Shown here: positions 52,789 through 62,018 of the stretch, piece after piece
How the letters are laid out: each line of letters opens with the position of its first letter
Position numbering within the stretch: the first letter of the stretch is position 1
Origin: Cellulomonas avistercoris
GTDB lineage: Bacteria > Actinomycetota > Actinomycetes > Actinomycetales > Cellulomonadaceae
NCBI RefSeq assembly: GCF_014836445.1
Contig: NZ_JACSQV010000001.1
Location: forward strand, 117,469 to 181,468
Direction of reading: 5' to 3'
Length of the DNA: 64,000 nucleotides
Notes under the pieces: generated by a model
Database searches by the model: none
Seen by the model: the letters and a program-made list of their open reading frames with translations, nothing else
Told to the model about the DNA's origin: nothing
Translations under genes and position numbers: made by a program

Positions 52789-53556
52789 GTGGCCGCACGG
52801 CTGATGGAGCGCCTCCCGCCCGTGCTGCGGGCGCGGCGCGACGTCCTCGACGGCCGGGAGCGCTGGGCCGCCGCGTCTGTCCTCGCGCAGGACGACGCGG
52901 CGGTCGTGCTCCTCGTCGACTCGCCCGCCGATGACCTCCTGTGGGCGCTCGGCGACGTCGACCAGCTCGAGGCGCTCGTGCCCGACGCGCTGGCCGGGCA
53001 CGGCGGCCGCCTGCGGTGGGCCACGGTGCCGCGAGCCGTCGACGTGCCCGCCCAGGTGCTGGACGCGGCGGGCATCCGACGACAGACCTCCTGGGACCGC
53101 TTCACGACGGACGCACCGCCGCCGCGGCAGCCGGGGGAGGACGCCGTGGTCGCGCTCGACCCGGTGCGTGACGCCGCAGCCATCAACGCGTGCCTCGACG
53201 TCGGCCACCCCACGACGCGCGACCGCCCGGGTGCCCCGGACGACGTGGGGTGGTGGGGTGTGCCCGGCGACGGCGGCGACCTCCTCGGTGTGCTGGGCGT
53301 CTCGACCCGCCCGGGCGGGTCGGCGCCGTCGATGCACCTGCACGGACTCGGCGTCGTGCCCGCGGCACGCGGCCGGGGTCTGGGTGCCGCGATCACCGCG
53401 ACGGCTGCCCGGCGTGCCCTGCAGGACGGCGCGTCGTGGGTCTCGCTGGGCATGTACGCGGACAACGTGCACGCCCGCCGCGTCTACGCCGCCCTGGGGT
53501 TCCGGGTGGACGTCGAGAACGCGGGCTACGGACCGCCGGGCGTCACCCACCCCTGA
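52789..53556 (+). CDS. GNAT-family acetyltransferase
   Basis: The product has 255 residues. The C-terminal half has the acetyl-CoA loop LGVVPAARGRGLGAAITATA and the final YADNVHARRVYAALGFRV strand-helix. The N-terminal half is diverged and may be a second, decayed GNAT-like domain. The substrate is unknown. It starts 14 bases after aspS and is probably cotranscribed with it. Confidence 0.83.
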   Translation: MAARLMERLPPVLRARRDVLDGRERWAAASVLAQDDAAVVLLVDSPADDLLWALGDVDQLEALVPDALAGHGGRLRWATVPRAVDVPAQVLDAAGIRRQTSWDRFTTDAPPPRQPGEDAVVALDPVRDAAAINACLDVGHPTTRDRPGAPDDVGWWGVPGDGGDLLGVLGVSTRPGGSAPSMHLHGLGVVPAARGRGLGAAITATAARRALQDGASWVSLGMYADNVHARRVYAALGFRVDVENAGYGPPGVTHP

Positions 53557-53603
53557 CGTCCCCGGCGGCCCCCGCTCGCCGGGCGGTCCTCGTCCCCGTT
53601 GGC

Positions 53604-53609
53604 TAGCGT
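53604..53609 (+). promoter_or_regulatory. -10 box of the short-chain dehydrogenase gene
   Basis: TAGCGT lies 29 bases before the ATG, and GGGAGG at 53626-53631 is the ribosome binding site. Confidence 0.45.
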
Positions 53610-53638
53610 CGGCGTGTCGCACCACGGGAGGGCGGACG

Positions 53639-54418
53639 ATGACGCTGCAGGACAAGGTCGCGCTGGTCACGGGCGCGGGATCGGGCATCGGGCGTGCCAC
53701 CGCGGTGCGCCTCGCGCAGGACGGTGCGACGGTGGTCGCGCTGGGGCACAGCCAGGACAGTGCGGACGACGTCGCCGAGGAGATCCGCGGCAGCGGCGGC
53801 ACGGTGCTCGCGGTGGCCGCGGACGTCGGTGACGCCGCCGCCGTGCGCGACGTCTACGCGCGCGTCGAGCGCGAGCTCGGACGCCTGGACGTGGTCGTCG
53901 CGAACGCGGGGATCAACGGCGTGTGGGCGCCGATCGACCAGCTCGAGCCGGACGAGTGGGCCGCGACGCTCACCACCAACCTCACGGGCACGTTCCTCAC
54001 CGTCCGCTACGCCGTCCCGCTCCTGGTCCGGCAGGGCGGTGCAGTCGTCGTCGTCTCGTCCATGAACGGCACCCGGACCTTCACGACGGCGGGTGCGTCG
54101 GCGTACTCGACGAGCAAGGCCGGTCAGGTCGCGTTCGCCCGCATGGCGGCGGTCGAGCTGGGCCCGCGCGGGGTGCGGGTCAACTCCGTGTGCCCCGGTG
54201 CGATCGAGACGAACATCCTGGACAGCACCGAGCAGCGGGACACCGAGGGCATCGGCGTGCCCGCCGAGTACCCGCAGGGCCAGATCCCGCTCACGGGCGA
54301 CGAGTCCGGCTCGTCGCGGCAGGTAGCGGACGTCATCGCCTTCCTGGTGTCCGACGCCGCCGGGCACGTGACCGGCACCGAGGTGTTCGTCGACGGCGGC
54401 CAGTCGCTGATCGCCTGA
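53639..54418 (+). CDS. Short-chain dehydrogenase/reductase
   Basis: The product has 259 residues of the classical SDR type. The cofactor motif is VTGAGSGIGRATAV, with VVANAGINGVW, catalytic Ser in VVVSSMNGTR, and the YSTSKAGQ Tyr-x3-Lys pair. The C-terminus GTEVFVDGGQSLIA is typical. The arginine/aspartate that sets NAD or NADP choice is not clear, and the substrate is unknown. It converges on the lipase-maturation-factor-like gene with a 20-bp gap. Confidence 0.9.
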   Translation: MTLQDKVALVTGAGSGIGRATAVRLAQDGATVVALGHSQDSADDVAEEIRGSGGTVLAVAADVGDAAAVRDVYARVERELGRLDVVVANAGINGVWAPIDQLEPDEWAATLTTNLTGTFLTVRYAVPLLVRQGGAVVVVSSMNGTRTFTTAGASAYSTSKAGQVAFARMAAVELGPRGVRVNSVCPGAIETNILDSTEQRDTEGIGVPAEYPQGQIPLTGDESGSSRQVADVIAFLVSDAAGHVTGTEVFVDGGQSLIA

Positions 54419-54438
54419 CGGCGCACGCGCGGCGCAGG

Positions 54439-55893
54439 TCACCGCATCCGGGCGAGCCGCGCGCTGTCGGTCGCGTCGACCAGCAGGCCGTCGGGCTCGC
54501 GGACCCACCGCTGCCCCGTGGCACGCCGCTCCGCCGGGGTGGTGAACCGGTAGCGGTACAGGCGGGCGCGGACCCAGCGCGGTGGCTCGCCGTCGAACGG
54601 GTCGTGCGCGAGCAGGCGCAGCGTCGGACCGTCGGCGTCGAGCAGACGACCGAGGAACGGCACGAACCAGCGCAGCTGCGACGACGAGCCGAGCGCGAGG
54701 AACCACATGCCCCAGTCGAGGCGCAGGTGGTACGGCGCGTACTGGCGGGGGAGCCGGCGCACGTCGGTGGGCTTGCCGCGGAACTCGTACTCGAGCCACG
54801 TCGCGGACCCCGGGTCCGCGTCGCGCGTGCCCTCCACCACCACCTCGGTGCGCCGCCGTGTCACGGAGCCGAACGCGCCGTAGGCGTTGACGAGGTGCAG
54901 CGCGTTGAACGACGCGTTCATCGCCTGCCGGCGCGAGAGCAGGTTGCGCAGCGGGTGACGGCTCAGCCACACGCACAGCACCGCCATCGCCAGCACGACC
55001 ACCACGTACCAGGTCGGCGGGTCGCCCACGCGTGCGACCGGACCGAGGTCGACGCCCACGAGCCCGAGCGCCCAGCGCCACGACGGGTCGTCGATCGCGG
55101 AGCACGCCAGCACGATCGTCAGCCAGTTGAGCCACGCGAAGTTGCCCGACAGCACGAGCCACAGCTGCGTGACGATCATGATCGCGGCGGCGCACGACGC
55201 GACCCGACCCGGCACCAGCAGGCCGAACGGCACCACCAGCTGCGTCACGTGGTTCGCCAGCACCTCGACCCGGTGCAGCGGACGCGGCAGCAGGTGGAAC
55301 AGCCGGCTGAGCGGACCGGGCATCGGCTGGGTCTCGTGGTGGTAGTACAGCGCCGTCAGGTCCCGCCACGCCGGGTCGCCGCGCAGCTTGATGAGCCCCG
55401 CCCCCAGCTCCAGGCGCAGGACGAGCCACCACAGCAGCACCAGGACCGGCAGCGGCGGCGCCACGTCGTCGGACCCCAGGAAGGCCGCCAGGAACCCCGC
55501 CTCGAGCAGCAGCGACTCCCACCCGAACCCGTAGAAGACCTGCCCGACGTTGACGACCGACAGGTACAGCGCCCACAGCAGGGCGAACGCGAGCAGCGGC
55601 AGCCACGGCGGGCCCTGCTGCGGCAGGCCGACGACGAGGGTCAGCGCGACGACGACGCCGACCCACCCCACGACGACGACGAGCCGGTCGCTGTACCAGC
55701 GGTGGAACAGGCTCGGGCTCGCCCGGAACGGGACGCGCGCCGTGAACGCCCGCACGGGGAGCAGGCCACGGTCGCCCAGCAGCGGGCGGAACTGGCGGAG
55801 CACCGCGACGAACGCGACGACGTGGACGGCCGCGACGCCGCGCTGCACCAGCTCGCGCGCGAGCGTGTACCCGTCCGCGTCGAACCACTCCAT
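54439..55893 (-). CDS. Lipase maturation factor (LMF1)-like membrane protein
   Basis: The product has 484 residues with about eight membrane helices followed by a cytoplasmic or external C-terminal domain. Stretches such as GQVFYGFGWESLLLEAGFLA, RLELGAGLIKLRGDPAWRDL, ALYYHHETQPMPGPLS, FGSVTRRRTEVVVEGT and YEFRGKPTDVRRLPRQYAPY match the lipase maturation factor family. In animals these are ER proteins for lipase folding; the bacterial role is unknown. The ATG at 55893 was chosen; a GTG three codons upstream is possible. Confidence 0.87.
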   Translation of the reverse strand: MEWFDADGYTLARELVQRGVAAVHVVAFVAVLRQFRPLLGDRGLLPVRAFTARVPFRASPSLFHRWYSDRLVVVVGWVGVVVALTLVVGLPQQGPPWLPLLAFALLWALYLSVVNVGQVFYGFGWESLLLEAGFLAAFLGSDDVAPPLPVLVLLWWLVLRLELGAGLIKLRGDPAWRDLTALYYHHETQPMPGPLSRLFHLLPRPLHRVEVLANHVTQLVVPFGLLVPGRVASCAAAIMIVTQLWLVLSGNFAWLNWLTIVLACSAIDDPSWRWALGLVGVDLGPVARVGDPPTWYVVVVLAMAVLCVWLSRHPLRNLLSRRQAMNASFNALHLVNAYGAFGSVTRRRTEVVVEGTRDADPGSATWLEYEFRGKPTDVRRLPRQYAPYHLRLDWGMWFLALGSSSQLRWFVPFLGRLLDADGPTLRLLAHDPFDGEPPRWVRARLYRYRFTTPAERRATGQRWVREPDGLLVDATDSARLARMR

Positions 55894-55972
55894 CCGGACC
55901 ACCCCCGGGTGTCGTCCCCGGGTCCAGGCTCGTGCAGGACGGCGTCGCGTGCTCGGCGACCGCCCCGTGGCG

Positions 55973-56395
55973 TCAGGTGCGACGACGGCGTCGACCGGTG
56001 AGGGCCTCCACGCCCGCCACGACGAGCACCCCCGCGAGGTAGGTCAGCAGGTCCGTGGCCACGAACGTCGACCCCAGGACGTAGGCGGCGGGCGGCCACA
56101 TCTCCCCGACGGCCGCCGGGACGGGCGTGAGCTGGGCGAGCTCCACGGCGACGCACACCCCGAGCGCCACCGCGGCGGCGCGGCCCCCGTGCGCCGCCGG
56201 GACGGCGAGCAGGACCAGCAGGTGCACGAGCGCGGCGTACAGCGCACCCCCGGCGAGATCGGCGGCGAGCCCGTCGCCGCGCGACACGGCGAGCCCCGTG
56301 ACCAGCACCACGAGGACCGGGACCGCCAGCAGCGCTCGCGTGCGCGGCCGCGGGGCATCGAGCGGCGGGGCGCCGGACGGCGGCGACGGGTGCAC
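55973..56395 (-). CDS. DUF2809-like small membrane protein
   Basis: The product has 140 residues with about four membrane helices. The end of the protein, VELAQLTPVPAAVGEMWPP followed by LGSTFVATDLLTYLAG, resembles DUF2809/VanZ-like proteins with their E-x2-Q and F-x2-D-x3-Y-x-G pattern. The GTG at 56395 avoids overlap with the upstream MMPL gene; the open frame itself extends to 56473. It lies 23 bases after the MMPL stop and is probably cotranscribed. Function is unknown. Confidence 0.65.
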   Translation of the reverse strand: MHPSPPSGAPPLDAPRPRTRALLAVPVLVVLVTGLAVSRGDGLAADLAGGALYAALVHLLVLLAVPAAHGGRAAAVALGVCVAVELAQLTPVPAAVGEMWPPAAYVLGSTFVATDLLTYLAGVLVVAGVEALTGRRRRRT

Positions 56396-56418
56396 CGGTG
56401 GACCGTACCCGGGTGCGC

Positions 56419-58650
56419 TCAGTGGAGGATCGCGAAGCGCTCGTACAGCCGGCGCAGCGGGCCGGGAGCCCACCAGTTGGCCCGGTCCAGGATCGTCATG
56501 GTCGCCGGGACGAGGAACAGGCGCACCACGGTCGCGTCGATCAGCACCGCGAACGCGAGCGCGAAGCCGACCTGCTTGATGACGACCAGGTCACCCACGA
56601 CGAAGCCGGCGAACACGACGATGATGATCGCCGCGGCGGACGTGATGATCCGCCCGGACCGCTGCAGCCCGAGCCGGACCGCCTCGTCCGTGGGCAGGCC
56701 GTCGTCGTGCAGCTCCTTGACGCGCGAGAGCAGGAACACCTCGTAGTCCATCGCCAGCCCGAACGCGAACGCGACGACCAGGGCCAGCACGTACGTCTCG
56801 ATCCCGCCCGTCGACGTGAAACCCAGCAGCCCCTCGAGGTGGCCGTCCTGGAACACCCAGACCAGCACCCCGAGCGACGCCACGATGGACAGCGCGTTCG
56901 TGATCAGGGCCTTCACCGGGATCACGACCGACCCCGTCATGAGGAACAGCAGGAGCAGGGTGGCCACGCCCACGATCCCGAGCGCGAGCGGTGCGCGCGC
57001 CAGCAGGGCGTCGGTGAAGTCGATCTGCGACGCGGCCTGACCCACCACCCACCGCTCGAACGGCACGTCGAGCCCTCGCACCTCGCGCACGACGTCGGCG
57101 GCCGCCGGACCGCCCGGGTCGTCGGTGTCCGCGCGCACCCCGAGGACGACGTACGCGCCCACGGGAGCCGGCGGGTCGACAGCGACGACACCCGGCAGCT
57201 GCGCGATCTCCTGCGCCCACGCGGTCGCCTCCGGGAGCGACGCGGCCGTGACGACCGTGACGGCCGGGGACGACGCCGCCGGGTAGTTCTCCTCGAGGTC
57301 GGCGACGTACTCGCGCTGCGTCGTGCCCGCCGGGAGCAGCTCGAGGCCGCTGATCCGCAGCTCCATCCGCAGCGCCGGCGCCGCCAGCAGGGCCAGCAGC
57401 GCCACGCACCCGAGCATGACCCACCACGGGTGGCGCTGCACGCGTCCCGCGAGGTTCGAGAACGCGCCCTCCTCGTGCCGCACGTCCGACGCGCGCCGCA
57501 GTCCCGGCACGCGGGCCAGCAGCCCCGGCTTCGCCAGGCGGCGGCCCGTCATCGTGAGCAGCGCCGGGACGAGCGTGACGGCGGTGGCGACCGCCACCAG
57601 CACGACGGCCACGCCGCCCGCCCCCACGGCGCGCAGGATGTCGGGGCGGAACACCAGCAGGCCGGCGATCGAGACGGCGACCGTCACGGCGGAGAACACC
57701 ACGGTGCGGCCCGCCGTCGCCATGGTCCGCTCCACCGCGGCGACGACCGCACCGTCACCACGGCGCCGGCGGCTGCCCGCGCCGTCGTCGGTGCCGACGC
57801 TGCGGTGCAGCTCCTCGCGGAACCGCGACACGATCAGCAGGCCGTAGTCGATCGACAGACCCAGCCCGAGCACGGTGACCACGTTGACCACCGACGCGTC
57901 GACGTCCATCACGTACGTCAGCGCGAGCAGCGAGCCCAGCCCGCCCGCGATGGAGGCGAGCGCACCCACCATCGGCATCGCCGCAGCCAGGAACCCGCCG
58001 AAGACGACCACCATGATGAGCAGCGCGATCGGCAGCGCCACGACCTCACCCGTGCGCAGGTCCTCCTCGACCTGCTGCGTGATCTCGTCGACGATGAGGT
58101 GCTCGGCGCCGACCACGCCCTGGACGTCGGGCGCCACGGCGGCGAGCTCGCCCGGCACCTCGAGCAGCCGCTGCTCCACCGCGTCGAGCGCGGCGGCCTG
58201 CGCGTCCTGCGTCAGGTCGGGCGCCAGCTCCACGACCACGAGGAACCCGTCGCCGTCCTGGGCGAGCAGCGGGGCCGACGCCGGGTTCTCGACACCGCCC
58301 GGCAGCACCAGGGGGTCGATCACGGACGCCACGCCCTCGATCGCGGACAGCTCGGCGCGCGCGGGCTCGAGCGCGGGCCCCAGCTCAGGGTCCGCAGGGT
58401 CGAGCCCGGACAGCACGAGGTTCACGCTCGGGCCCGTCGTCCGCTCCGCGGCGAGGATCTCCTGCCCGCGCGTCGACTCGGTGCCCGGCACGCCCGGCGA
58501 GCCGGTCGCCACCCGGTCGAACAGGTTCTCCCCGTGCAGGCCCTGCACCGCCAGGGCGTAGCCGAGGACCGTGAGGACCAGCCACACGACGACCGTGGGA
58601 CGCGGGTGGTGGGCGACGGTGCGACCCAGGCGTGCGAACACGCGGGTCAT
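56419..58650 (-). CDS. MMPL/RND-family transporter
   Basis: The product has 743 residues, with twelve membrane helices arranged as two repeats of one plus five around two external domains. Family motifs are LGLGLSIDYGLLIVSRFREE near residue 240 and AFAFGLAMDYEVFLLSRVKE near 615. The related mycobacterial proteins export lipids or siderophores, but those cores are larger and usually lie beside synthesis genes, which are absent here. The ATG at 58650 fits the typical FARLGRTVAHHPRPTVVVW N-terminus. It is divergent from rarA. Confidence 0.9.
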   Translation of the reverse strand: MTRVFARLGRTVAHHPRPTVVVWLVLTVLGYALAVQGLHGENLFDRVATGSPGVPGTESTRGQEILAAERTTGPSVNLVLSGLDPADPELGPALEPARAELSAIEGVASVIDPLVLPGGVENPASAPLLAQDGDGFLVVVELAPDLTQDAQAAALDAVEQRLLEVPGELAAVAPDVQGVVGAEHLIVDEITQQVEEDLRTGEVVALPIALLIMVVVFGGFLAAAMPMVGALASIAGGLGSLLALTYVMDVDASVVNVVTVLGLGLSIDYGLLIVSRFREELHRSVGTDDGAGSRRRRGDGAVVAAVERTMATAGRTVVFSAVTVAVSIAGLLVFRPDILRAVGAGGVAVVLVAVATAVTLVPALLTMTGRRLAKPGLLARVPGLRRASDVRHEEGAFSNLAGRVQRHPWWVMLGCVALLALLAAPALRMELRISGLELLPAGTTQREYVADLEENYPAASSPAVTVVTAASLPEATAWAQEIAQLPGVVAVDPPAPVGAYVVLGVRADTDDPGGPAAADVVREVRGLDVPFERWVVGQAASQIDFTDALLARAPLALGIVGVATLLLLFLMTGSVVIPVKALITNALSIVASLGVLVWVFQDGHLEGLLGFTSTGGIETYVLALVVAFAFGLAMDYEVFLLSRVKELHDDGLPTDEAVRLGLQRSGRIITSAAAIIIVVFAGFVVGDLVVIKQVGFALAFAVLIDATVVRLFLVPATMTILDRANWWAPGPLRRLYERFAILH

Positions 58651-58745
58651 GCTCGCAGGTCGGGGGGGCCGGGCGCACGTCACGACCGCGGGCCCGGGGG
58701 TCGCGCGCCGTCGTGACCGTGCGACCGACCGTCGCAGGGGGCCCG

Positions 58746-58751
58746 TAGGCT
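58746..58751 (+). promoter_or_regulatory. -10 box of rarA (leaderless)
   Basis: TAGGCT ends seven bases before the rarA ATG. Confidence 0.5.
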
Positions 58752-58758
58752 CGCAGGC

Positions 58759-60168
58759 ATGGACCTGTTCGACGCGGTCTCCTCGACCGCGCACGGGCTG
58801 CCGGCCCCCGCCGCCGGCGCCCCGCTCGCGGTGCGCATGCGCCCGCGCACCCTCGACGAGGTCGCCGGCCAGGGGCACCTGCTCGTGCCCGGCTCGCCCC
58901 TGCGCCGCCTCGTCGAGCCGGCCGAGGAGGGCGCGCGCCGCGCGGTGCCCTCCTCCGTCGTCCTGTGGGGCCCGCCGGGCACCGGCAAGACGACGCTCGC
59001 CTACCTGGTCGCGAGCACGTCGGGACGCCGGTTCGTCGAGCTCTCGGCCGTCACCGCGGGCGTCAAGGACGTGCGCGCGGTCGTCGACGACGCGCGCCGC
59101 CGGCTCGCGGCCGACGGGTCCGAGACCGTCCTGTTCATCGACGAGGTGCACCGCTTCACCAAGGCCCAGCAGGACGCCCTGCTGCCGAGCGTCGAGAACC
59201 GCTGGGTCACGCTCGTCGCCGCCACCACCGAGAACCCCTCGTTCTCGGTCAACTCCCCGCTCCTGTCGCGGTCCCTGCTGCTGACGCTGCAGCCGCTGTC
59301 CACCGACGACGTGCGCGTCCTCGTCGAGCGCGCGGTGCGCGACGAGCGCGGCCTCGCCGGCTCCGTCACGCTCGACGACGACGCCCTCGACCACCTCCTG
59401 CGCCTCGCCGGCGGCGACGCCCGCAAGGCGCTGACGATCCTCGAGGCCGCCGCGGGCGCGGGGCTGTCCGAGCGCGGCCCCGTGGGCGAGACCGCGACCC
59501 CCGTCACGATCGACCTCGCCACGGTCGAGCGCGCGATCGACGTCGCCGCGGTGCGCTACGACCGCGACGGCGACCAGCACTACGACGTCATCAGCGCGTT
59601 CATCAAGTCGATGCGCGGCTCCGACGTCGACGCGTCCCTGCACTACCTGGCCCGGATGGTCGCCGCGGGCGAGGACCCGCGCTTCATCGCCCGGCGCATC
59701 GTCATCGCCGCCGCCGAGGACGTCGGCATGGCCGACCCGAGCGCGCTGCAGACCGCGGTCGCCGCCGCGCAGGCCGTCGCGCTCATCGGCATGCCCGAGG
59801 CGCGGATCATCCTGGCCGAGGCGGTCGTGCACCTGGCCACCGCCCCCAAGTCCAACGCCGCCTACGTCGGGATCGACCGCGCACTCGCGGACGTGCGCGC
59901 CGGACGCATCGGCACCGTCCCGCCGCACCTGCGCGACGCGCACTACGGGGGTGCCCAGGGGCTCGGGCACGGCAAGGGCTACCGGTACGCGCACGACGCA
60001 CCGCACGCGGTCGCGACGCAGCAGTACCTGCCGGACGAGCTCGCGGGCACCCGCTACTACGAGCCGTCCGACCGGGGCTTCGAGCGGTCCGTGGGGGAGC
60101 GGCTGACGAGGATCCGGTCCATCCTCGACCCGTCCGGCGGCGGGGACCCGGCGGGCGGACCGGCCTGA
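58759..60168 (+). CDS. rarA: Replication-associated recombination protein RarA (MgsA)
   Basis: The product has 469 residues of the AAA+ clamp-loader-like family. Walker A is [16 protein letters not shown] near residue 73, Walker B is [19 protein letters not shown], and sensor 1 is [20 protein letters not shown]. The C-terminal tetramerisation region includes [20 protein letters not shown] and [15 protein letters not shown]. It acts at stalled replication forks. The position close to alaS is conserved in actinobacteria. Confidence 0.95.
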   Translation: MDLFDAVSSTAHGLPAPAAGAPLAVRMRPRTLDEVAGQGHLLVPGSPLRRLVEPAEEGARRAVPSSVVLWGPPGTGKTTLAYLVASTSGRRFVELSAVTAGVKDVRAVVDDARRRLAADGSETVLFIDEVHRFTKAQQDALLPSVENRWVTLVAATTENPSFSVNSPLLSRSLLLTLQPLSTDDVRVLVERAVRDERGLAGSVTLDDDALDHLLRLAGGDARKALTILEAAAGAGLSERGPVGETATPVTIDLATVERAIDVAAVRYDRDGDQHYDVISAFIKSMRGSDVDASLHYLARMVAAGEDPRFIARRIVIAAAEDVGMADPSALQTAVAAAQAVALIGMPEARIILAEAVVHLATAPKSNAAYVGIDRALADVRAGRIGTVPPHLRDAHYGGAQGLGHGKGYRYAHDAPHAVATQQYLPDELAGTRYYEPSDRGFERSVGERLTRIRSILDPSGGGDPAGGPA

Positions 60169-60205
60169 CGACGGCGCGGCGGCTGATCCGGGCCCGTCCG
60201 TCAGG

Positions 60206-60401
60206 TAGTATCGACCGGTCGTCCGCCGTTGCGCGGACGGCAGCAGTCAGCACCTGGGGCCCTAGCCCGCGGCACCGACCGTCCTCGTGACGACCGGGTG
60301 GCCGCACCGTGGTCGGCCCCACGCCCGCCGGAGACCTTTCCGTCCGGACCTCGTCCGGAGCGCGGGTGTGCTCGTCCATCGACACGACAGGAAGTACCAC
60401 T
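60206..60401 (+). promoter_or_regulatory. rpsD promoter and long 5' leader
   Basis: TAGTAT at 60206-60211 is a good -10 box. The leader to the rpsD GTG is then about 184 bases, much longer than for its neighbours, and holds no ORF. Ribosomal protein S4 regulates its own mRNA in other bacteria, so autoregulation through this leader is plausible. I could not derive a convincing fold by eye. Confidence 0.45.
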
Positions 60402-61028
60402 GTGAGCAGCGTGACCCGTTCGCGTCGCCAGGTCCGCCTGAGCCGCGCGCTCGGCCTGGCCCTGACGCCCAAGGCCGTCAAGCACTTCGAGAAGCGTCCG
60501 TACCCCCCGGGCGAGCACGGCCGCGCCCGTCGCCGCACCGAGTCGGACTACGCGGTGCGTCTGCGCGAGAAGCAGCGTCTGCGCGCCCAGTACGCGCTGC
60601 GCGAGAAGCAGCTCGCCAAGGCGTACGAGAACGCCCGCAAGGCCCCGGGCCTGACCGGTGAGGCCCTCGTCGAGGACCTCGAGACGCGTCTGGACGCGCT
60701 CGTCCTGCGCGCCGGCTTCGCCCGCACGATCCTGCAGGCGCGCCAGACGGTCACGCACCGTCACGTGCTCGTCGACGGCAAGATCGTCGACCGCCCGTCC
60801 TTCCGCGTGAAGGAGGGACAGACGCTGCAGATCAAGCCCAAGTCCCAGGCCACCGTGCCGTTCCAGGTCGCCGCCGCCGGCGCCCACCGCGACGTGCTGC
60901 CCAACGTGCCGGGCTACCTCGAGGTCCAGCTCGAGAAGCTCAGCGCCACGCTGGTGCGCCGCCCCAAGCGCGCCGAGGTCCCCGTGACGTGCGAGGTCCA
61001 GCTGGTCGTCGAGTACTACGCCCGCTGA
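60402..61028 (+). CDS. rpsD: 30S ribosomal protein S4
   Basis: The product has 208 residues. The S4 RNA-binding domain is visible as [20 protein letters not shown] and [20 protein letters not shown], after the N-terminal [20 protein letters not shown]. It is a primary 16S rRNA-binding protein. The N-terminal four-Cys zinc site of some S4 proteins is absent, so this is the zinc-free form. It stands alone, away from the alpha operon, as in Streptomyces. AGGAAG lies seven bases before the GTG. Confidence 0.96.
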   Translation: MSSVTRSRRQVRLSRALGLALTPKAVKHFEKRPYPPGEHGRARRRTESDYAVRLREKQRLRAQYALREKQLAKAYENARKAPGLTGEALVEDLETRLDALVLRAGFARTILQARQTVTHRHVLVDGKIVDRPSFRVKEGQTLQIKPKSQATVPFQVAAAGAHRDVLPNVPGYLEVQLEKLSATLVRRPKRAEVPVTCEVQLVVEYYAR

Positions 61029-61034
61029 TCCGCT

Positions 61035-61077
61035 CACGAACGCCCCGCCGCGCACCCGTGCCGGCGGGGCGTTCGTG
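61035..61077 (+). terminator. Terminator of rpsD
   Basis: A perfect 16-bp stem (61035-61050 with 61062-61077) encloses an 11-base loop and begins six bases after the stop codon. Confidence 0.8.
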
Positions 61078-61176
61078 CGTCCGGCGGGCGCGGCACGCGC
61101 GTCGTCCGGGCGTGTCGCCCGGGTAGGGTGACGACGTCCGATCACGGACCAACACGCAGCTGGAGAGAGGTCGGGC

Positions 61177-61545
61177 ATGGTGTCGATCGGTGACGTCGCG
61201 GGACTCGTCGCAGCAATCGCTTTCGTCGGCCTGGTCGGCTTCCTCGGGTTCGTGTGCCTGAAGGTGGCCGCCGTGCTGGAGGAGACGCGCAGCTCCGTCA
61301 AGGAGCTGACGGACCACACGGTCCCGATGCTCGACGAGGCCGCGAAGGTCGTCGCGTCGTCCGCCTCGCAGATGGACAAGGTCGACACGGTCACGACCGC
61401 GGCGGCCCAGGTCGGCGAGAACGTCTCGGCGCTGTCCTCTCTGGTCACCGCCACCGTCGGTGCGCCGCTGCTCAAGGTCGCGGCGTTCTCCTACGGCGTG
61501 CGGCGGGCCCTCGCGGGCCTGCGCACGGGCGGCACGGGCCGATGA
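61177..61545 (+). CDS. DUF948-domain membrane protein
   Basis: The product has 122 residues. An N-terminal membrane helix (GLVAAIAFVGLVGFLGFVCL) is followed by a helical region, VLEETRSSVKELTDHTVPML, typical of DUF948 proteins. Function is unknown. A TAGGGT -10 box lies at 61124-61129 and GAGAGG lies six bases before the ATG. The next gene overlaps by ATGA. Confidence 0.85.
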   Translation: MVSIGDVAGLVAAIAFVGLVGFLGFVCLKVAAVLEETRSSVKELTDHTVPMLDEAAKVVASSASQMDKVDTVTTAAAQVGENVSALSSLVTATVGAPLLKVAAFSYGVRRALAGLRTGGTGR

Positions 61546-61925
61546 GGCGCCTGTTCTGGGTCGGCGTGGGCGTCGCTCTCACGGTGGTCGTCGTGCGGCA
61601 GGGCCGTCGGGTCGTCGCGCAGTACGCACCCGCCGGCACGGGCGACGCGGTCGACGGCGTGGTCCGGGTCGGGCGCGCGCTGCGGGCCGCGCGCGACGAC
61701 TTCCGCACGGGCGTCGCCGAGCGGGAAGCCGAGCTGCTCGAGGCCCTCGTCGGTGACGTCGACCTCGACACCGTGCGTGCCAACGCGCCGCGGCACCGCG
61801 CCGAGCTGCGCGAGACGTTCGGCCGGCCCGCACAGGGCGGGCTGGCACGCGACCTGTCCGCCCGGGGCTGGGCGGACGAGCCGCTCACCGACCCCGACGA
61901 CGACGCGCAGGCCCCGTTCTTCTGA
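61542..61925 (+). CDS. Small membrane-anchored protein upstream of alaS
   Basis: The product has 127 residues. A hydrophobic start (RLFWVGVGVALTVVVVRQGR) suggests a membrane anchor, followed by a charged helical domain and an acidic tail (DEPLTDPDDDAQAPFF). It is probably the actinobacterial protein of unknown function usually found just before alaS. It overlaps the DUF948 gene (ATGA), so both may form a membrane pair. Confidence 0.75.
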   Translation: MRRLFWVGVGVALTVVVVRQGRRVVAQYAPAGTGDAVDGVVRVGRALRAARDDFRTGVAEREAELLEALVGDVDLDTVRANAPRHRAELRETFGRPAQGGLARDLSARGWADEPLTDPDDDAQAPFF

Positions 61926-62018
61926 GCGGGCCGCCGCGCACCACCCGGGCCCGCGTGCCCGGACCCACCCGAACCATCCGCCGCCGCCGCGCGGTGGACC
62001 GCACCTGACGAGGACGAC

